Assembly (NCBI GenBank): GCA_023362775.1
Contig: JALMGJ010000005.1
Coordinates: 84,950,921-85,014,920 of the forward strand
Source of the DNA: Charina bottae
Lineage: Eukaryota; Chordata; Lepidosauria; Squamata; Charinaidae
Reading direction: 5' to 3'
DNA length: 64,000 bases
Position 1 is the stretch's first letter. Each line of letters opens with the position of its first letter. Below the pieces are notes generated by a model. It was not told the DNA's origin and made no database searches. It saw nothing but the letters and a program-made list of their open reading frames with translations. Below, in pieces: positions 10,260 to 21,540 of the stretch. The translations under genes were made by a program, and so were the position numbers.

Positions 10260-10620
10260 GGGTTAACACCTATGTCATGCTTTCTTGAATATTCTCCTTC
10301 AAGGGTTTGGACAAAACAGGAAACATACTGGCTTTGAACTTGGAACTCAACTGTTCCAGTTGAGCCTTCCGTTCGGAAGACTCCAAGTTGACTGTGTTCC
10401 ACTAGAACAAAACTGGAAACAGCTTGTTTTGTTTTGAACTTGGAGCACTTAAAACAGCTGTTTTGAGGCCGAAATGTCCCTTTTAGAGTTGTTTTGTATA
10501 ATGGAGCACATGGAAAAGTGATGCTCAAAATGACCAGTTTTGTTCCAACTGTGATTTCATCTCAAAACAAAGCTCCCCAAACACACACATTTTGTTTCGA
10601 ACTCAGAATACTCAAAGGGC
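10260..10620. repeat. Hairpin-rich repeat of unknown class
   Basis: Variants of TTTGAACTTGGARCACT occur near 10332, 10430 and 10590. Perfect short palindromes CTCAACTG/CAGTTGAG and CTTCCG/CGGAAG lie close together (10346-10382). The base texture differs from its flanks, suggesting a decayed transposon or satellite fragment, but no termini were found. Confidence 0.3.
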
Positions 10621-13608
10621 CTCTATTTTCTATCCCTCATTTCACAAGTTGGTGTGGAATTTGACTGCCACTACTCCACTGCCAGAGACTGGGTGGAGGC
10701 GTGTGCAGAGCAAGAAAACATAGTAGTGCCTGTTGAACTGAAACAGATGTTAGACATCTTTGCATTAATTTTATCTGAAAATATACTCTGGCCTATAATT
10801 TGTGAAGTGGCGGTTATTTGATTTAAAAGCAAGAGTGAATTGGTTGTGGGAAAGCAGATTCTAACCTCATGCCAGCATTCGCATGCTAAAGCCTCACAGG
10901 TCCAAAGATAAATGTGATCGATGTTAGAAATGTTTCTCCGAAGAGGTAGTAGCAGAATTCAGTACATACGACTAATAACAAAAATGCAATAAGTTAGTTA
11001 TTCTATGCTCTTCCTACCACCTGCTCAAGCAGACTGTATTTCTATAGAACTATTTCTATATAGTATTATGTGTTGTTGTCTCTGGCAATGGAGGAAGAAT
11101 TCTGTAAGCAATCAGTTATCAAATAATGGCAAATGTAAAAGCTATGCAAATTGTCATCACCCAGCCCAGCTTGTTATAGTCTCCTTTCTTTATTAACATA
11201 TCAATTGACTAAGCTCATACCAGACAAAGCGAGGTGAGCATCATGCACCATTAAACATCAGTGCTGCATACACGAACATCTGCAGTGCCGAACTTACTAG
11301 CCAAGGGTACAGCGGAAGAGGGATAAACAGCTTTCTTAATCACTTGTAAGAAAAGAATAGTATCCTAAGTATCCTAATGCATGTATTGTTTGTCAAGTGA
11401 AGTTCATCAATAATTGCATAATTATAGTGTATTAGATTAGAGTACCTATTGTAAATGGCTGATTTCTGTTCATATCTCTTGAAGTCCCATCTGTGGGCAC
11501 TTCAGCATTCTGTAAACTACTCAGTTCACTCCTTTTTAATGCCTTTGTGAAAACAAGTGGGAATGTTTGCTTGTCATTTCCTGTGACTTTTTTTATAGTG
11601 TTAACTGTCGATTTTTATATGCTCTGAATATGTCAAGTTCCTAACAATTATATTTGAGACATTTGGTTATACAAGATAAGACCTATATTTAAACTTAAAA
11701 ACTTGAAAGTAAAATGTGCCCTAAATAAAGAATTTCTGTGATTATTTGTAAATATATTGTATACCTATTGCTGGATATTTGGAAATGTGAATCATGGAAG
11801 TGAATGAGAGTAGCTAAAATTTCTTATTATTGAGGACCAGCAACATGGCGCCCATGGGCACTGTGACACCTTTAATGCTACTAGATGGCACTTATTGACC
11901 TTCAGATTTAAAAAAATGACTGAATTTTTCAGCCATTCCTCACAAGAACTCTGTGTTCTCATATCAAACTGCATGTGATTTTTCGCCACAACATACAGCT
12001 TTTCCAGCTTCTGTGCAGGAGCACTCAACATTCGTTGAATGATGAGTTTTGGCCTCTGCTTGCGACTCAACACTATAAACTTGACTCAGTAGGCATGTAG
12101 TTAGCTATATAGACATAGTCTCTCACATCCTATATACATAAATCTCCCCTATACCCTATCTCATATTCTTGGTGGTTGGCTGGCTGGCTGGCTGGCTGGC
12201 TGAATTGGTGACCATGAAATCATGTGATGTAGTTCCCTTTCTGAAAAGAAATTGCTGACTGTATTCTTTTCTGTTACATAAAACCAAGTTGGCTGACAAA
12301 AAAATGAAATGATGCATTTCACCATTCAAAATACAGAGTAACTATCAGGACCAAGATAAAATGTCCATTGAAAGATAAAGATAAAGCAGCAGCTAATTAA
12401 ATATTGAAGATATTTGAAATACGTTTTTGGCACACAATTAAAAGTAAATTGAGTACAAGTCTGGGAATCTCCATAATGAGGGCATTCCAAAATTCAGTTC
12501 CCAGTAATAAAAGATCCTCTGTCTTATTAATTAATGACAAAGGGAGAATAACGTAATCTTAAACTTGGGCATATTTTAATAGGTGAAAATGGTTCTTGGG
12601 GTAAGTTAGTCCTAGATTGTTCAGGGCTTTTGAAGCTAAACCCTGAATAAAAGGGTTAGCAGTGACATTAGACCGAGATCAGAGGCATATGTTCTGCACA
12701 ACAAGCTTCAAGCGGGAATCTGTGGAATGGCTGTAGCAAAATGTAGTGTTTTGCCAGAGTGACACAAATGACTTTTAGCTTGGAAATATGCAGAAGAGCA
12801 ATAGAGGTGGTTCAGATGTAAGGCAGTCCGTAGCCCCATCCCTTGCTTTTAAATTCTGACCACTTCTCCCTGAAGATGACAGAGGTGCATCTGTCATCTT
12901 CTCCCAAGTTCAGGTTTTCCAATGCCTCTTAGAAAAGCTGGTCCATACATTGTGACCAAAGCGATTCTGGGAGCTGGATAGTCTGGCAATTACTTTTGGG
13001 GGTGTTTTTTCCACTGAATTTTATCTTCCTTGGCATGAAGGAGGGTCTAGGACTATATAGCTCTGCAGTCTCGTTCCAGTTCCAAGACCAGAGAATTTGC
13101 TTCCAGAGTGGTAAATTTGTATATGAGGTTCCGTGAGGACTGATTAAAGTACCACAAAATAGGGAGCAGTTTGCAAGTTCTCCAGACCGTTTCATTGGGC
13201 AAAATAAGGGTTAAGATGGGGTAAGAAGGAGCTGAGAGTGGAGCTGGTGGTATCTCAGTCTCTAGTTCAGTTGGAAGGCAAAAGGAGAAATTACTATCTG
13301 CAATCATTTTAAGCTAGAATTCTTCCTCCCCTTAAAAAACCAGGTTCTAGGTGGAGAATCTGATTGTACAGGGGAACATTATATCATGCACACCACTTTA
13401 GCAGACTGAAGTGATGCACTCCAATACTGAAAATGATACTCTCAGGAAGATCTGCTCTGCATGTTAAACCAGTCCATGGTGGGCCCCAGTAACCCTGCCA
13501 TATAATTTGTTACAGAAACAGTAGATCTGCTTACAGATTACCACAAATACTAGAAAAGACCTCCCCAAAACAGGTCGGTGTCCATCCTCCTAACCTTGAA
13601 CCACAGAG
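10621..13608. other. Intronic sequence, no gene seen
   Basis: About 3 kb without a recognisable exon. A (GGCT)n microsatellite lies at 12176-12204. A 93-codon - strand frame at 11792-12073 has no recognisable domain, and a second ORF cluster at 12929-13307 is likewise unrecognised. Confidence 0.5.
12176..12204 (+). repeat. (GGCT)n microsatellite
   Basis: About seven GGCT tetramers in register. Confidence 0.9.
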
Positions 13609-13868
13609 CCTGGTGTCAGGGAGATAACTGGGGAAGAAGGAGGGGGCTCCCTCCAGGGGGAGAAACGCATGTGTAGTACTGAATTGCTTTGCTTTCCTCC
13701 CAAGAGGCTAAAGAAGGCCCCACCCTGATGTCTTGGGTCCTTTCTCTGAGCATTACTAGTTCATTTTAGTTTAGCTGGATTCTGTCTAGTAGAGTAGGAC
13801 AATAAAGCACCAGAGCCTCAACACCAAGTCTCAGCGTGTTTTCCTTCACTCGAAGTCAGGACACCTGG
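13609..13868. mobile_element. Probable solo LTR with CCTGG target duplication
   Basis: CCTGG at 13609-13613 and 13864-13868 flanks 13614-13863. This begins TGTCAGGGAGATAAC and ends GTCAGGACA, so the ends carry the TGTC/GACA inverted repeat common in gypsy-type LTRs. AATAAAGC at about 13801 would serve as the poly(A) signal about 60 bp before the end. A 5-bp duplication fits Ty3/gypsy elements. No internal domain remains nearby. Confidence 0.6.
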
Positions 13869-14094
13869 ATAATCTGCCACAAATGATTTGTCCATCAGAT
13901 TTGAAGGAGATCCTCCATCTACAGTAGATGATCTAGGGTCCAAAAGACAAACACGAAGGGGGAAAAAACCTACAGAAAGGTATGAAATGATTCTGGTTAA
14001 GAAATATTATAAAGTTATTCAATTAATAAATACAAAAATAAAAATGCTTTAAAGTGGGTCTGATAATTCTAATCTATCCTGGGGGCTAAGCAGG
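13869..14094. other. Intronic spacer, no gene seen
   Basis: AT-rich with no recognisable features. Confidence 0.5.
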
Positions 14095-14136
14095 TCAATA
14101 GAGTTCCCCGTTGGGGGAGATGGGCGGTTATATAAA

Positions 14137-14172
<36 letters not shown>
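14095..14172 (+). mobile_element. L2-clade LINE 3' end with (AAAT)n tail
   Basis: GAGTTCCCCGTTGGGGGAGATGGGCGGTTATATAAATT followed by ten or so AAAT units is the L2-type terminal hairpin and tail. Confidence 0.75.
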
Positions 14173-14173
<1 letters not shown>

Positions 14174-14189
14174 AATAAGTAATTTTACT

Positions 14190-14870
14190 TCAAGCCTTCA
14201 GTTTGTTCAGGATTTGCTTAGCTGCCATTTTAGCAGGCTGCTCCCTAGCTGATTACTCTGCTGTGTTTTCCCATCCTCTTGTCAGACAGTCTCTCTAGGG
14301 ATTATCTTATCTCACCCACCATTTCTATCAGTTGTTTGATCCTCTTAGATTTAGTATCTGTCAGGTATAACCCATTTCATACGCTTGCCCCTTCAGCCCT
14401 GAGATTGTTCCCTTTGAAGGTGGCCTTTCTGATTGCAATGTATCTTGGTGAATTGTAGATTCACATGGATCCATCAGCTTTGTTAAGAGATGGGTCATCC
14501 TTTCATCACTGGGTGTTTGACTTCACTTCCAGACCTCTGTAGAATAACAGCTTCATCCACTATCTAGTCTTATATGTGGCGCTTCTGTCTTGATGTATCT
14601 TGCTAAGCTTTCAGACAGTCACGTCTTCTTTGTTGAGCACCCGAACCCTTGCTCAGTAGATAAGTTTGATTTTCACCCAAACAGTTCTTGGAGTAGTGAT
14701 ATGTCATTCACACAACCATCTTCCGTTTCACAAGGATCCATTATTTTCCTAGTCCGCTTTAGTGGCTTCTGGTACGCTGCCTAGATCTTTGGCTATGCAA
14801 AATACCATCTTGGTTCCTGCAAGTCTCAGTAGCTGCTCAGTGTGGTAATATTAAGCCAGCTACATAGCAA
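14190..14870 (+). pseudogene. Possible DIRS-type tyrosine recombinase remnant
   Basis: A + strand frame near 14390-14450 reads LRLFPLKVAFLIAMYLGEL. This resembles the helix before the catalytic arginine in DIRS-family tyrosine recombinases, and a later stretch near 14560-14640 has a weak LDV...FRQS-type likeness. The frame is broken by stops and shifts and no catalytic residue can be claimed. Chance similarity is a real possibility. Confidence 0.22.
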
Positions 14871-16007
14871 CTGTAAATGAAAGGATACAGTTCTGTTGGT
14901 TTCAACTCCTTCCCTCTGCCTGAATACCCACAGGTAATGGAGGCCCCTACTTGCCCATGTAATCCGTTTTTATTTGGGGCTGTTTTTCCCAAATATAATA
15001 ATTTGTAATTTCATTCAGAAAAAAAAATTCTAGACCTGTGCCAAAGGGTTTGCCAGAATGTTCCTAGCTTTCCTCTTTGCCCTTTAACTGCTTGCAATAT
15101 TTTATTTTGGATATTTAAACCAAAGAATAAGCCCAGGAAAGCTTTAAAAGAAAAGTAATTAAAAATGACAAGTTGTGGCATAAACCTGACAGTGTTCAGG
15201 AAATACGCAGGATGGATATTTTTCATTTATGCCTTATAGCGTGTTTGTTATTGTGTTCATAATGAGCTGTTCTTTATAGCTTGAGGTTTTTTTGGCTTTT
15301 TTGTTTTCTTACTGTAAATGACAGTGGGTGTCTAAGCCATGCTCTTTATTTTTATGAGTATCTTTATCCCCACGTCATGCTTTTAAAGGTTTGGTATGCA
15401 AACATACGATTCAGAAGCTTTTGCTAGAAAATGCCTGTCACAACTGCGATTATAATAACTAGCATCATAATGAGTTGTGTTCCATATGTGGAAAATAATC
15501 TATAAACTAAACTGTTACATAATTTACTGTATATTAAAATGTGCATGCAATTATTTTGAAAGGGGGTAAATCCTATATATTCCAATTACAGTAGCAATTA
15601 AGTGAAATTATGTGAATACTAATTAGATGATCCTAAAGGATCATAGACTTGTATACTTAATTATCAGAGGAACAATCAACAACTCATTTAGGATGAATAA
15701 ATTTATTTCATTTGGAGGGGCAGATACCGCTGTAGTTTTTCCTGCCATCATGTTTGAAAGATAATTCCATTGAGAACAGTGTGATCTATTCTATATTTTC
15801 ATGAGTATAGTTAAGAACAGAATGTAACCTTTGGAGATTAGCATAAATTTCAAATCTCATTGTGCCTCAGAAAGATATTAAAAAACATTATTCTTAATAA
15901 AACCCATTTAAGAAGACTGCAGTGTAAGAAGCAGCAAAACCTAGAAATCTTTGGAGAACATAAGTAAAGGCCGCAGAGTTTATAAAGTCCTTTGGGAGCA
16001 ATTGGTG
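14871..16007. other. AT-rich intronic sequence, no gene seen
   Basis: No coding exon or recognisable repeat. The unbroken unique-looking texture, for example 15360-15660, could include conserved non-coding sequence, which cannot be judged from one species. Confidence 0.4.
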
Positions 16008-16063
16008 GAATCTGTTATTTATTTATTTATTCATTTATTTATTCATTCATTCATTCATTCCTA
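16008..16063 (+). repeat. (TTTA)n/(TTCA)n microsatellite
   Basis: TTTA tetramers pass into ATTC tetramers. Confidence 0.9.
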
Positions 16064-16085
16064 AATCAGAGATAAAGAACTAGGG

Positions 16086-16175
16086 CAGAGCTTTCCAAAC
16101 TTTTCATGTTGGTGACACACTTTTTAGACATTTATCATTTCGCGACACACTCTTACAGCAGGGCATACCCACCCT
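16086..16175 (+). mobile_element. hAT-type MITE or hAT end fragment
   Basis: It begins CAGAGCTTTCCAAACTTTTC and continues with the GTGACACAC...CGCGACACACTCTTACAGCAGGGC block shared with 1-83 and 58085-58170. No second terminus follows within several kb, so this is a one-ended fragment. The sequence up to about 16260 may be internal to the element. Confidence 0.7.
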
Positions 16176-16272
16176 CAAACCCATCCAGGCCTTACTAAAT
16201 GTGCATCTCTACTACAGTCAGCTTCAGCTCATCCCACCCCTCCACATTTCCCTTAAGAAAAGATAAGACAAG

Positions 16273-16321
16273 GCAAGGCAATGCAATGCAATGCAATGCA
16301 ATGCAATGCAATGCAATGCAA
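16273..16321 (+). repeat. (CAATG)n pentanucleotide microsatellite
   Basis: About nine units of GCAAT preceded by AAGGC variants. Confidence 0.95.
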
Positions 16322-17528
16322 TAATAACACTAGACTACCCTGCAGGATTGTCATAGACTACTCTACAACTCAGTCCAACTGGGCTAGTTTGTAGGGTGTG
16401 TAACAATCATGGGTTTTATCTGCATTCATTGTCAGTTTAATTCTTTAAGATGTTTAGACACTTGGAAAAATCACCTTCTCCAGACAGTGTGCATGTTGGT
16501 TATTACTAGAACCTTCGTTCATTGGCTAAAAGGAGTGAAAAGCAGCCTTTGTTATAAACCGGGAGAAGAGTGACTTCATCTTTGTTTTATAGATTGCTGC
16601 TGCTTACAAAACAAGCAAGGAAGAAAGCTAGGAATCCAGGGGTTATGATTTATTGGGGGAGAGGGTGGTGCCGGTGTTTTCCTTACAGATGCTAACGCTC
16701 TCTTCTCCTGTTCTAAGGTTACATTCCAAATTCTAACAGGAAAACATGTGATTAAGTATTATGTGTGTCAGTAGATGCAATTTGTAGAGCAAGCTATAAG
16801 CAAAGCATAAAATAACCATACCGTGAAACAAAGTAAATGTAAAATCTGAATTTCAAAATGTAAGATAATACGTTACATTTTGCAAGCCCCTGCCATTTGC
16901 ATTTTGTTGCCTGTGGCACACTGTGACAGAAGGTGATGTGTAAATGGTCCTATTTTGTACTTTGGAAGTCACATACATCCAGTTGAGCTTTATTCAGTCA
17001 TACAATTGATAGTGAGAAAAAACAGCATAAATACTACTACTTCTGTTGTCAGCAGGGAAAGGAGCCATGGAGCTTGAAAATTACGGAGAAATAATAGAAG
17101 CATGCATAGTGAAGGATAATGTTATATTAGTCCATTGAGTGGATTGCATGATTGCAGTTTATAACTAGTTAAAAGAACCATCATTTAATCTTTTAGTTAA
17201 CAGTGCTTTAATTTTCTGTGCACCTGTAGCCGGCCTTCAATTCATGCCCACATTTTAATTTTCTCTCATTTTTCAGGCATTTCTCCATGTTCCACCAGTG
17301 CCCACTTTTGAAATGTGTATGTTTGGATTTGTGAGCCATTTGAAAGATTGCTTTTGAGAAGAAATTATTTGGGAGACATGTGAGGCTTGCTTTGCACTTT
17401 TAGTCTGCTCATACGCATGCATGCAAACACATGTGCTACATAGCACATATTTACTTCTTGAGAGGTCTTATCATCTGAGCTATAGTGGTATACAATATTC
17501 AAGTCCAAAGCAGGTTTATAATATACAC
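16322..17528. other. Intronic sequence, no gene seen
   Basis: No coding exon or recognisable repeat. Confidence 0.5.
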
Positions 17529-17687
17529 CATGGGTGTCCAATCTTTTGGCTTCCCTGGGCCACATTGAGTGAAGAGGAATTGTCTTGGGCCACACATAAA
17601 ATATATAATATAGTTAATGTATATAAGTAATAAAATTTCACTTTTTTATATATTCTTTATTATAAAATTTAAAAAAAGAGGGCAACA
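17529..17687 (-). mobile_element. hAT transposon terminus, cut off by an L2 insertion
   Basis: CATGGGTGTCCAATCTTTTGG followed by CCCTGGGCCACATTG and TTGTCTTGGGCCACACATAAAAT resembles hAT-Charlie-type termini (CAGGGGTGTCCAA...). The - strand transposase remnant resumes beyond the L2 element at 19146, so this is probably its 3' terminal region, including AATAAAG, separated by the L2 insertion. Same-element membership is inferred. Confidence 0.55.
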
Positions 17688-19145
17688 TTATCTGGACCCC
17701 TTTCAGTCGGGTTTCAGGCATATGGGGTGGAAACTGCATTGGTCGCGCTTACGGATGATCTCTGGCGAGGGCGGGATGGAGGGAGTGCGTCCATCCTGGC
17801 TCTCCTTGATCTCTCAGCGGCTTTCGATACCATCGACCATGGTATTCTTTTGGGACGGCTCGAGGAGTTGGGGGTGGCTGGCGTAGTTCTGTGTTGGTTC
17901 ACCTCCTTCCTCGGGGGCCGGTCCCAATCAGTAGTAATAGGAGATGAGAGATCCAACTCTCGCCCCCTCGTTTGTGGGGTGCCGCAGGGTTCGGTTCTCT
18001 CACCTCTCCTATTTAATATCTATATGAAACCGCTGGGTGAGATCATCCGTCACCATGGGATGAGATATCATCAGTATGCTGATGATACACAGTTGTACAT
18101 CTCCATCCCAGGTGAAGTAAGTGATGCAGTGGCCACCCTTTCTCAGTGCCTGGAGGCTGTGGGGGTCTGGATGGGGAACAACAGGCTTCAGCTGAACCCT
18201 GGTAAGACGGAGTGGCTGTGGATTGATGGTTCTTCTGGATCTGGGAAATTATCATCTTTGGTTCTGAATGGGGTTGCACTTCCCCGTTCAGAATCAGTGC
18301 GGAATCTGGGGGTCCTTCTGGACTCACGACTCCTGCTCGAGGAGCAGGTGGCAGTCGTGGCCAGAAGGGGCTATGCGCAACTTCGTGTTGTGCGCCAGTT
18401 ACGCCCTTTCCTGGATCAGGAGTCCCTCCGTACAGTCACTCATGCCCTGGTCATCTCCCACATAGACTACTGCAATGCGCTTTACATGGGGCTACCCTTG
18501 AAGAGTATCCGGAAGCTACAACTGGTCCAGAATGCGGCTGCGCGCGCAGTTATTGGTGCCCCTAGATCGACCCATGTGACACCTCTGCTGCGCCAGCTGC
18601 ATTGGGTGCCGGTATGCTTCCGGGTGCAATTCAAGGTGTTGGTTTTGACCTTTAAAGCCCTACATGGCATGGGACCAGGGTATCTGAGGGACCGCCTCAT
18701 CCCCATAACTTCAAACCGTCCCACTCGATTATGTAGAGAGGGCATGCTCCGGACCCCGTCGGTAAGGGAGTTTCGTTTGGTGGGGTCCAGAAGGCGGGCC
18801 TTCTCGGCAGTGGCGCCTGCCCTTTGGAACAACATGCCCCCGGAGGTGAGGCAGGCCCCATCGCTCCTGTCCTTCCGGAAGAACCTAAAGACCTGGTTTT
18901 GCCGCCTCGCGTGGGATGGGAACAGGAATAGTTCCTCGTGGGGATGGCTGGTGCCATAGAGCCCTTTTAAAGATCGTGGTCTACCTTCTTGGATTTTCTA
19001 CTTAATTTATAATAATAATTAATTGTATATTGTATTTTTATGTGTTTTTATAACGGAATTTTAATCTCTATGTTTGTAAACCGCCCAGAGTCCCCTTGTG
19101 GGAGATGGTGCGGTGATAGAAGTCGAAACATAAATATAAATAAAC
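17688..19145 (+). mobile_element. L2-clade LINE, 5'-truncated
   Basis: The element starts in the RT region (TTATCTGGACCCCTTTCAGTC, matching the full-length copy near 49460) and runs through the end of the ORF and 3'UTR to GTAAACCGCCCAGAGTCCCC...ATAAATATAAATAAAC. It sits inside the hAT element. Its protein is closely similar to that of the L2 copy at 48190-51315. Confidence 0.85.
17727..18959 (+). pseudogene. L2-clade reverse transcriptase, C-terminal 410 codons
   Basis: The frame is open from the internal ATG to the natural-looking end GWLVP-stop. Motifs include LLDLSAAFDTIDHGIL (residues 27-42), CGVPQGSVLSPLLFNIYM (83-100), YADDTQLYIS (117-126, the catalytic aspartates) and LQLNPGKTEWLW. 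The C-terminus has HVTPLLRQLHWVPV and FRKNLKTWFCRLAWD, the usual end of L2-type ORFs. The endonuclease and N-terminal RT parts are missing, and the reading frame is shifted just before the ATG, so it is not a functional gene. Confidence 0.85.
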
Positions 19146-19151
19146 ATAAAA

Positions 19152-21200
19152 CTAGTGGGATATTTGACCTTGTTTTTGCGAAACTAATACATCAATGTCT
19201 GTTTCAATGAAAGTGGTTGCAATTCTCAGTGAGTTCTCAAGGTACTCGTCAGAAATTTTAATTCTAATTTTACTCTTCGTGTGCTTCATCCTTGAGAATA
19301 GTTGCTCACAAATGTATGTGCTGCCAAAAAGCGATGTCATGAATAAGGTGTGATTGTGAAGCGAGGAATATTTTTCTCTGGGAAGATAGGTCTTATAAAA
19401 GTCCAGTAGAGAGACATGATCAAATTTTTCTTTGAGTTGAATGTCTGATTGCAACTCTATGCATTCCATTTGAAAATTCGGAGGTAATGTAGTTATGTCG
19501 GCTGAAAATGGAGTCAAAAACATACCAAAATATTGATGATTTTTCCAGAAATCTTGAAACCTGTTCTCAAATTCCTGTATCAAACCGAAAAGCAAGGCTG
19601 CATATTTCTCGCTGTTCACAGGACTGTGTTTAGCCAACGTATTAAAATATATAAAATTATTTTCCGTAACTTGAGCTTGCCGTACTTTAAGTTTCATTTC
19701 AAATGCTGTTATGGTTTGAAACATTGCAGTGATAAGTTGGTTTTCACCTTGAAGATGCATGTTTAACTTATTTAAATGAGCGGTCAAATCCACCAAAAAT
19801 GCTAAATCTGTGAGCCATTTTTCATCTTCAAGTTCTGGCACAAATTTTCTTTTTGATTCCATAAACGACTTGATTTCGTTTAGCAAATCATAAAATCTTT
19901 CCAGCATTTTACCCCAACTAAGCCACCTTACTTCAGAAAAGTAAATGATGTCCCCATAATCAGCATCCATACTTTTAAGGCAGGGGTACCCAACCTTTTT
20001 GGCACTAGGGACCAGTCGTGGAAGACAATTTTTCCATGGACCGGGGAGCGGGGTTTGCAGATGGGAGCCAATCGCGTGGACGGGGGCAGGGTTTGCAGGC
20101 GGGAGCCAATCACATGGACCACCACCACTCACCTGTGCAGCCCACTTCCTAACAGGCCGTGGCCCACAGGTTGGGGACCCCTGTTTTAAGGAACTCCTGG
20201 AATTGATTCAATGATGATTCAATCCCTTGGCCCTTATGAAATTCACTGCTTTGATGACAATTTGCATGACATTATCCATTTTTGAAGCTTTCGCGCATAA
20301 ATTTTCTTGATGTAGAATGCAGTGATACTTCATCAAACGTAAGTTGCCGGCAGCACTTGCATCATCTTCTATCAATTTTGTAAGTCCCTCACTTTTACCA
20401 ACCATCGCCGGGGCGCCATCAGTAGATATACCAGATATGTTGACATTGGTTAAAGAAAATCGCTTTAATGTCATTTTTACTGCTTCGTACAAATCAAGAG
20501 ATTTAGTTGTGTCTTTTAATGGCACCAAAGAAGCCATTTCTTCAGTGACATTATATTAGTTATCAATACCTCTAATAAAAATGGCAAGTTGAGCCGTATC
20601 TGTAGCATCAGTACTTTCATCCATCGCCAAAGCATAAAATTTGAAATTAGCAGCTTTACTCTTCAAACCTCTTTCAATAGATTTTCCTGTTTCTTCAGTT
20701 CGCCTGGCTATAGTCTGGTGAGACAAACTGATTTTAGAAAAATCGCTTTTTTTAATCAGGGCAAATTATATCTGCAACGCTTTCCATACATTGCTTAATA
20801 AACTCACCATCGGTAAATGGTTTTGATTTTTTTTGCAATCAGATTTGCTACCAAATAACTAGCTTTTATAATAGAGTCCTTTTGAGTTGTGACTTTTAAA
20901 AAAAAAAGTTGTTGAGACAACAGACTTTTTTTCAGTTCCACTAATTTGTCTTTACGACAAATTCCTTGATACGCTTCGAATTTGGCGGCATGTTTTTCCG
21001 TATAATGCCTTTTCAAATTGTAGTCTTTGAAAACTGACACATTTCCCCTACAAATTAAGCATAGTGCCTTAGTATTTGTCTTGGCAAAAAAGTACTCATC
21101 TGTCCATTTTTTGTTGAATACTCTTACTTCATCCACAATTTTTCTTTTTTTCTTTTCTTTTTTTGGGTTCTGTTTTCTGTTGAAACGACGTTGAAGCCAT
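19152..21200 (-). pseudogene. hAT (Charlie/GTF2IRD2-like) transposase, disrupted
   Basis: Read leftward, it starts with a BED-like zinc finger (CLICRGN and HYTEKH, about 20989-21063). DESTD follows (about 20606-20624, first catalytic Asp), then STDGAPAM (about 20403-20428, second Asp), CILHQENLC and AVNFIRAKGLNH. The C-terminal dimerisation region is FGSTYICEQLFSRMK (about 19285-19330, with the Glu), ending at the stop at 19152-19154. The order matches the hAT transposases related to GTF2IRD2/FAM200. Lesions seen are a frame break near 20750 in a poly-A tract, a stop near 20556, a small duplication and shift near 20210, and a MITE at 19981-20183. It is inactive. Confidence 0.85.
19973..20191. 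mobile_element. hAT MITE with perfect 8-bp duplication, nested in a transposase
   Basis: The element at 19981-20183 starts CAGGGGTACCCAACC and ends GGTTGGGGACCCCTG, a terminal inverted repeat. TTTTAAGG is present on both sides (19973-19980 and 20184-20191). An 8-bp duplication is the hAT signature. It interrupts the transposase between the RAKGLNH region and the SMDADYGD segment, so it inserted after, or during the decay of, that gene. Confidence 0.9.
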
Positions 21201-21540
21201 GCTGGAATAAATTTATTTAGGAATAAATATTTTTTTTTAAGAAATAACACAACAAGCCCATCGTAAATTGTTAGGTATGCAAATAAACAAAGCAAAGTTT
21301 AATAATCAAATAAGAAAACTTACATGTCTACTTAATAATAATAACAATAAATGCCTATCGTCACAACACGTGTAGGTAGGTTGAAATATTATATATAACG
21401 CCAAGTTGCCACAAGCTGACGTGTGTAGCGGGCGGTGGCGGCGTTATCACTGCACTGCCCCCTCCCCTACACAGCGTTCCATTGTTTCTACCTACGCAGT
21501 CCGTAGGTAGGAAAATAGCTGCAATTGCTGACTCAAGTCT
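21201..21540 (-). other. Probable 5' flank of the hAT element
   Basis: Upstream of the transposase frame there is an AT-rich stretch, then a GC- and CpG-rich stretch at 21405-21480 and a perfect 9-bp inverted repeat CTACCTACG/CGTAGGTAG near 21489-21511. The outer hAT terminus could not be located, so the boundary is a guess. Confidence 0.35.
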
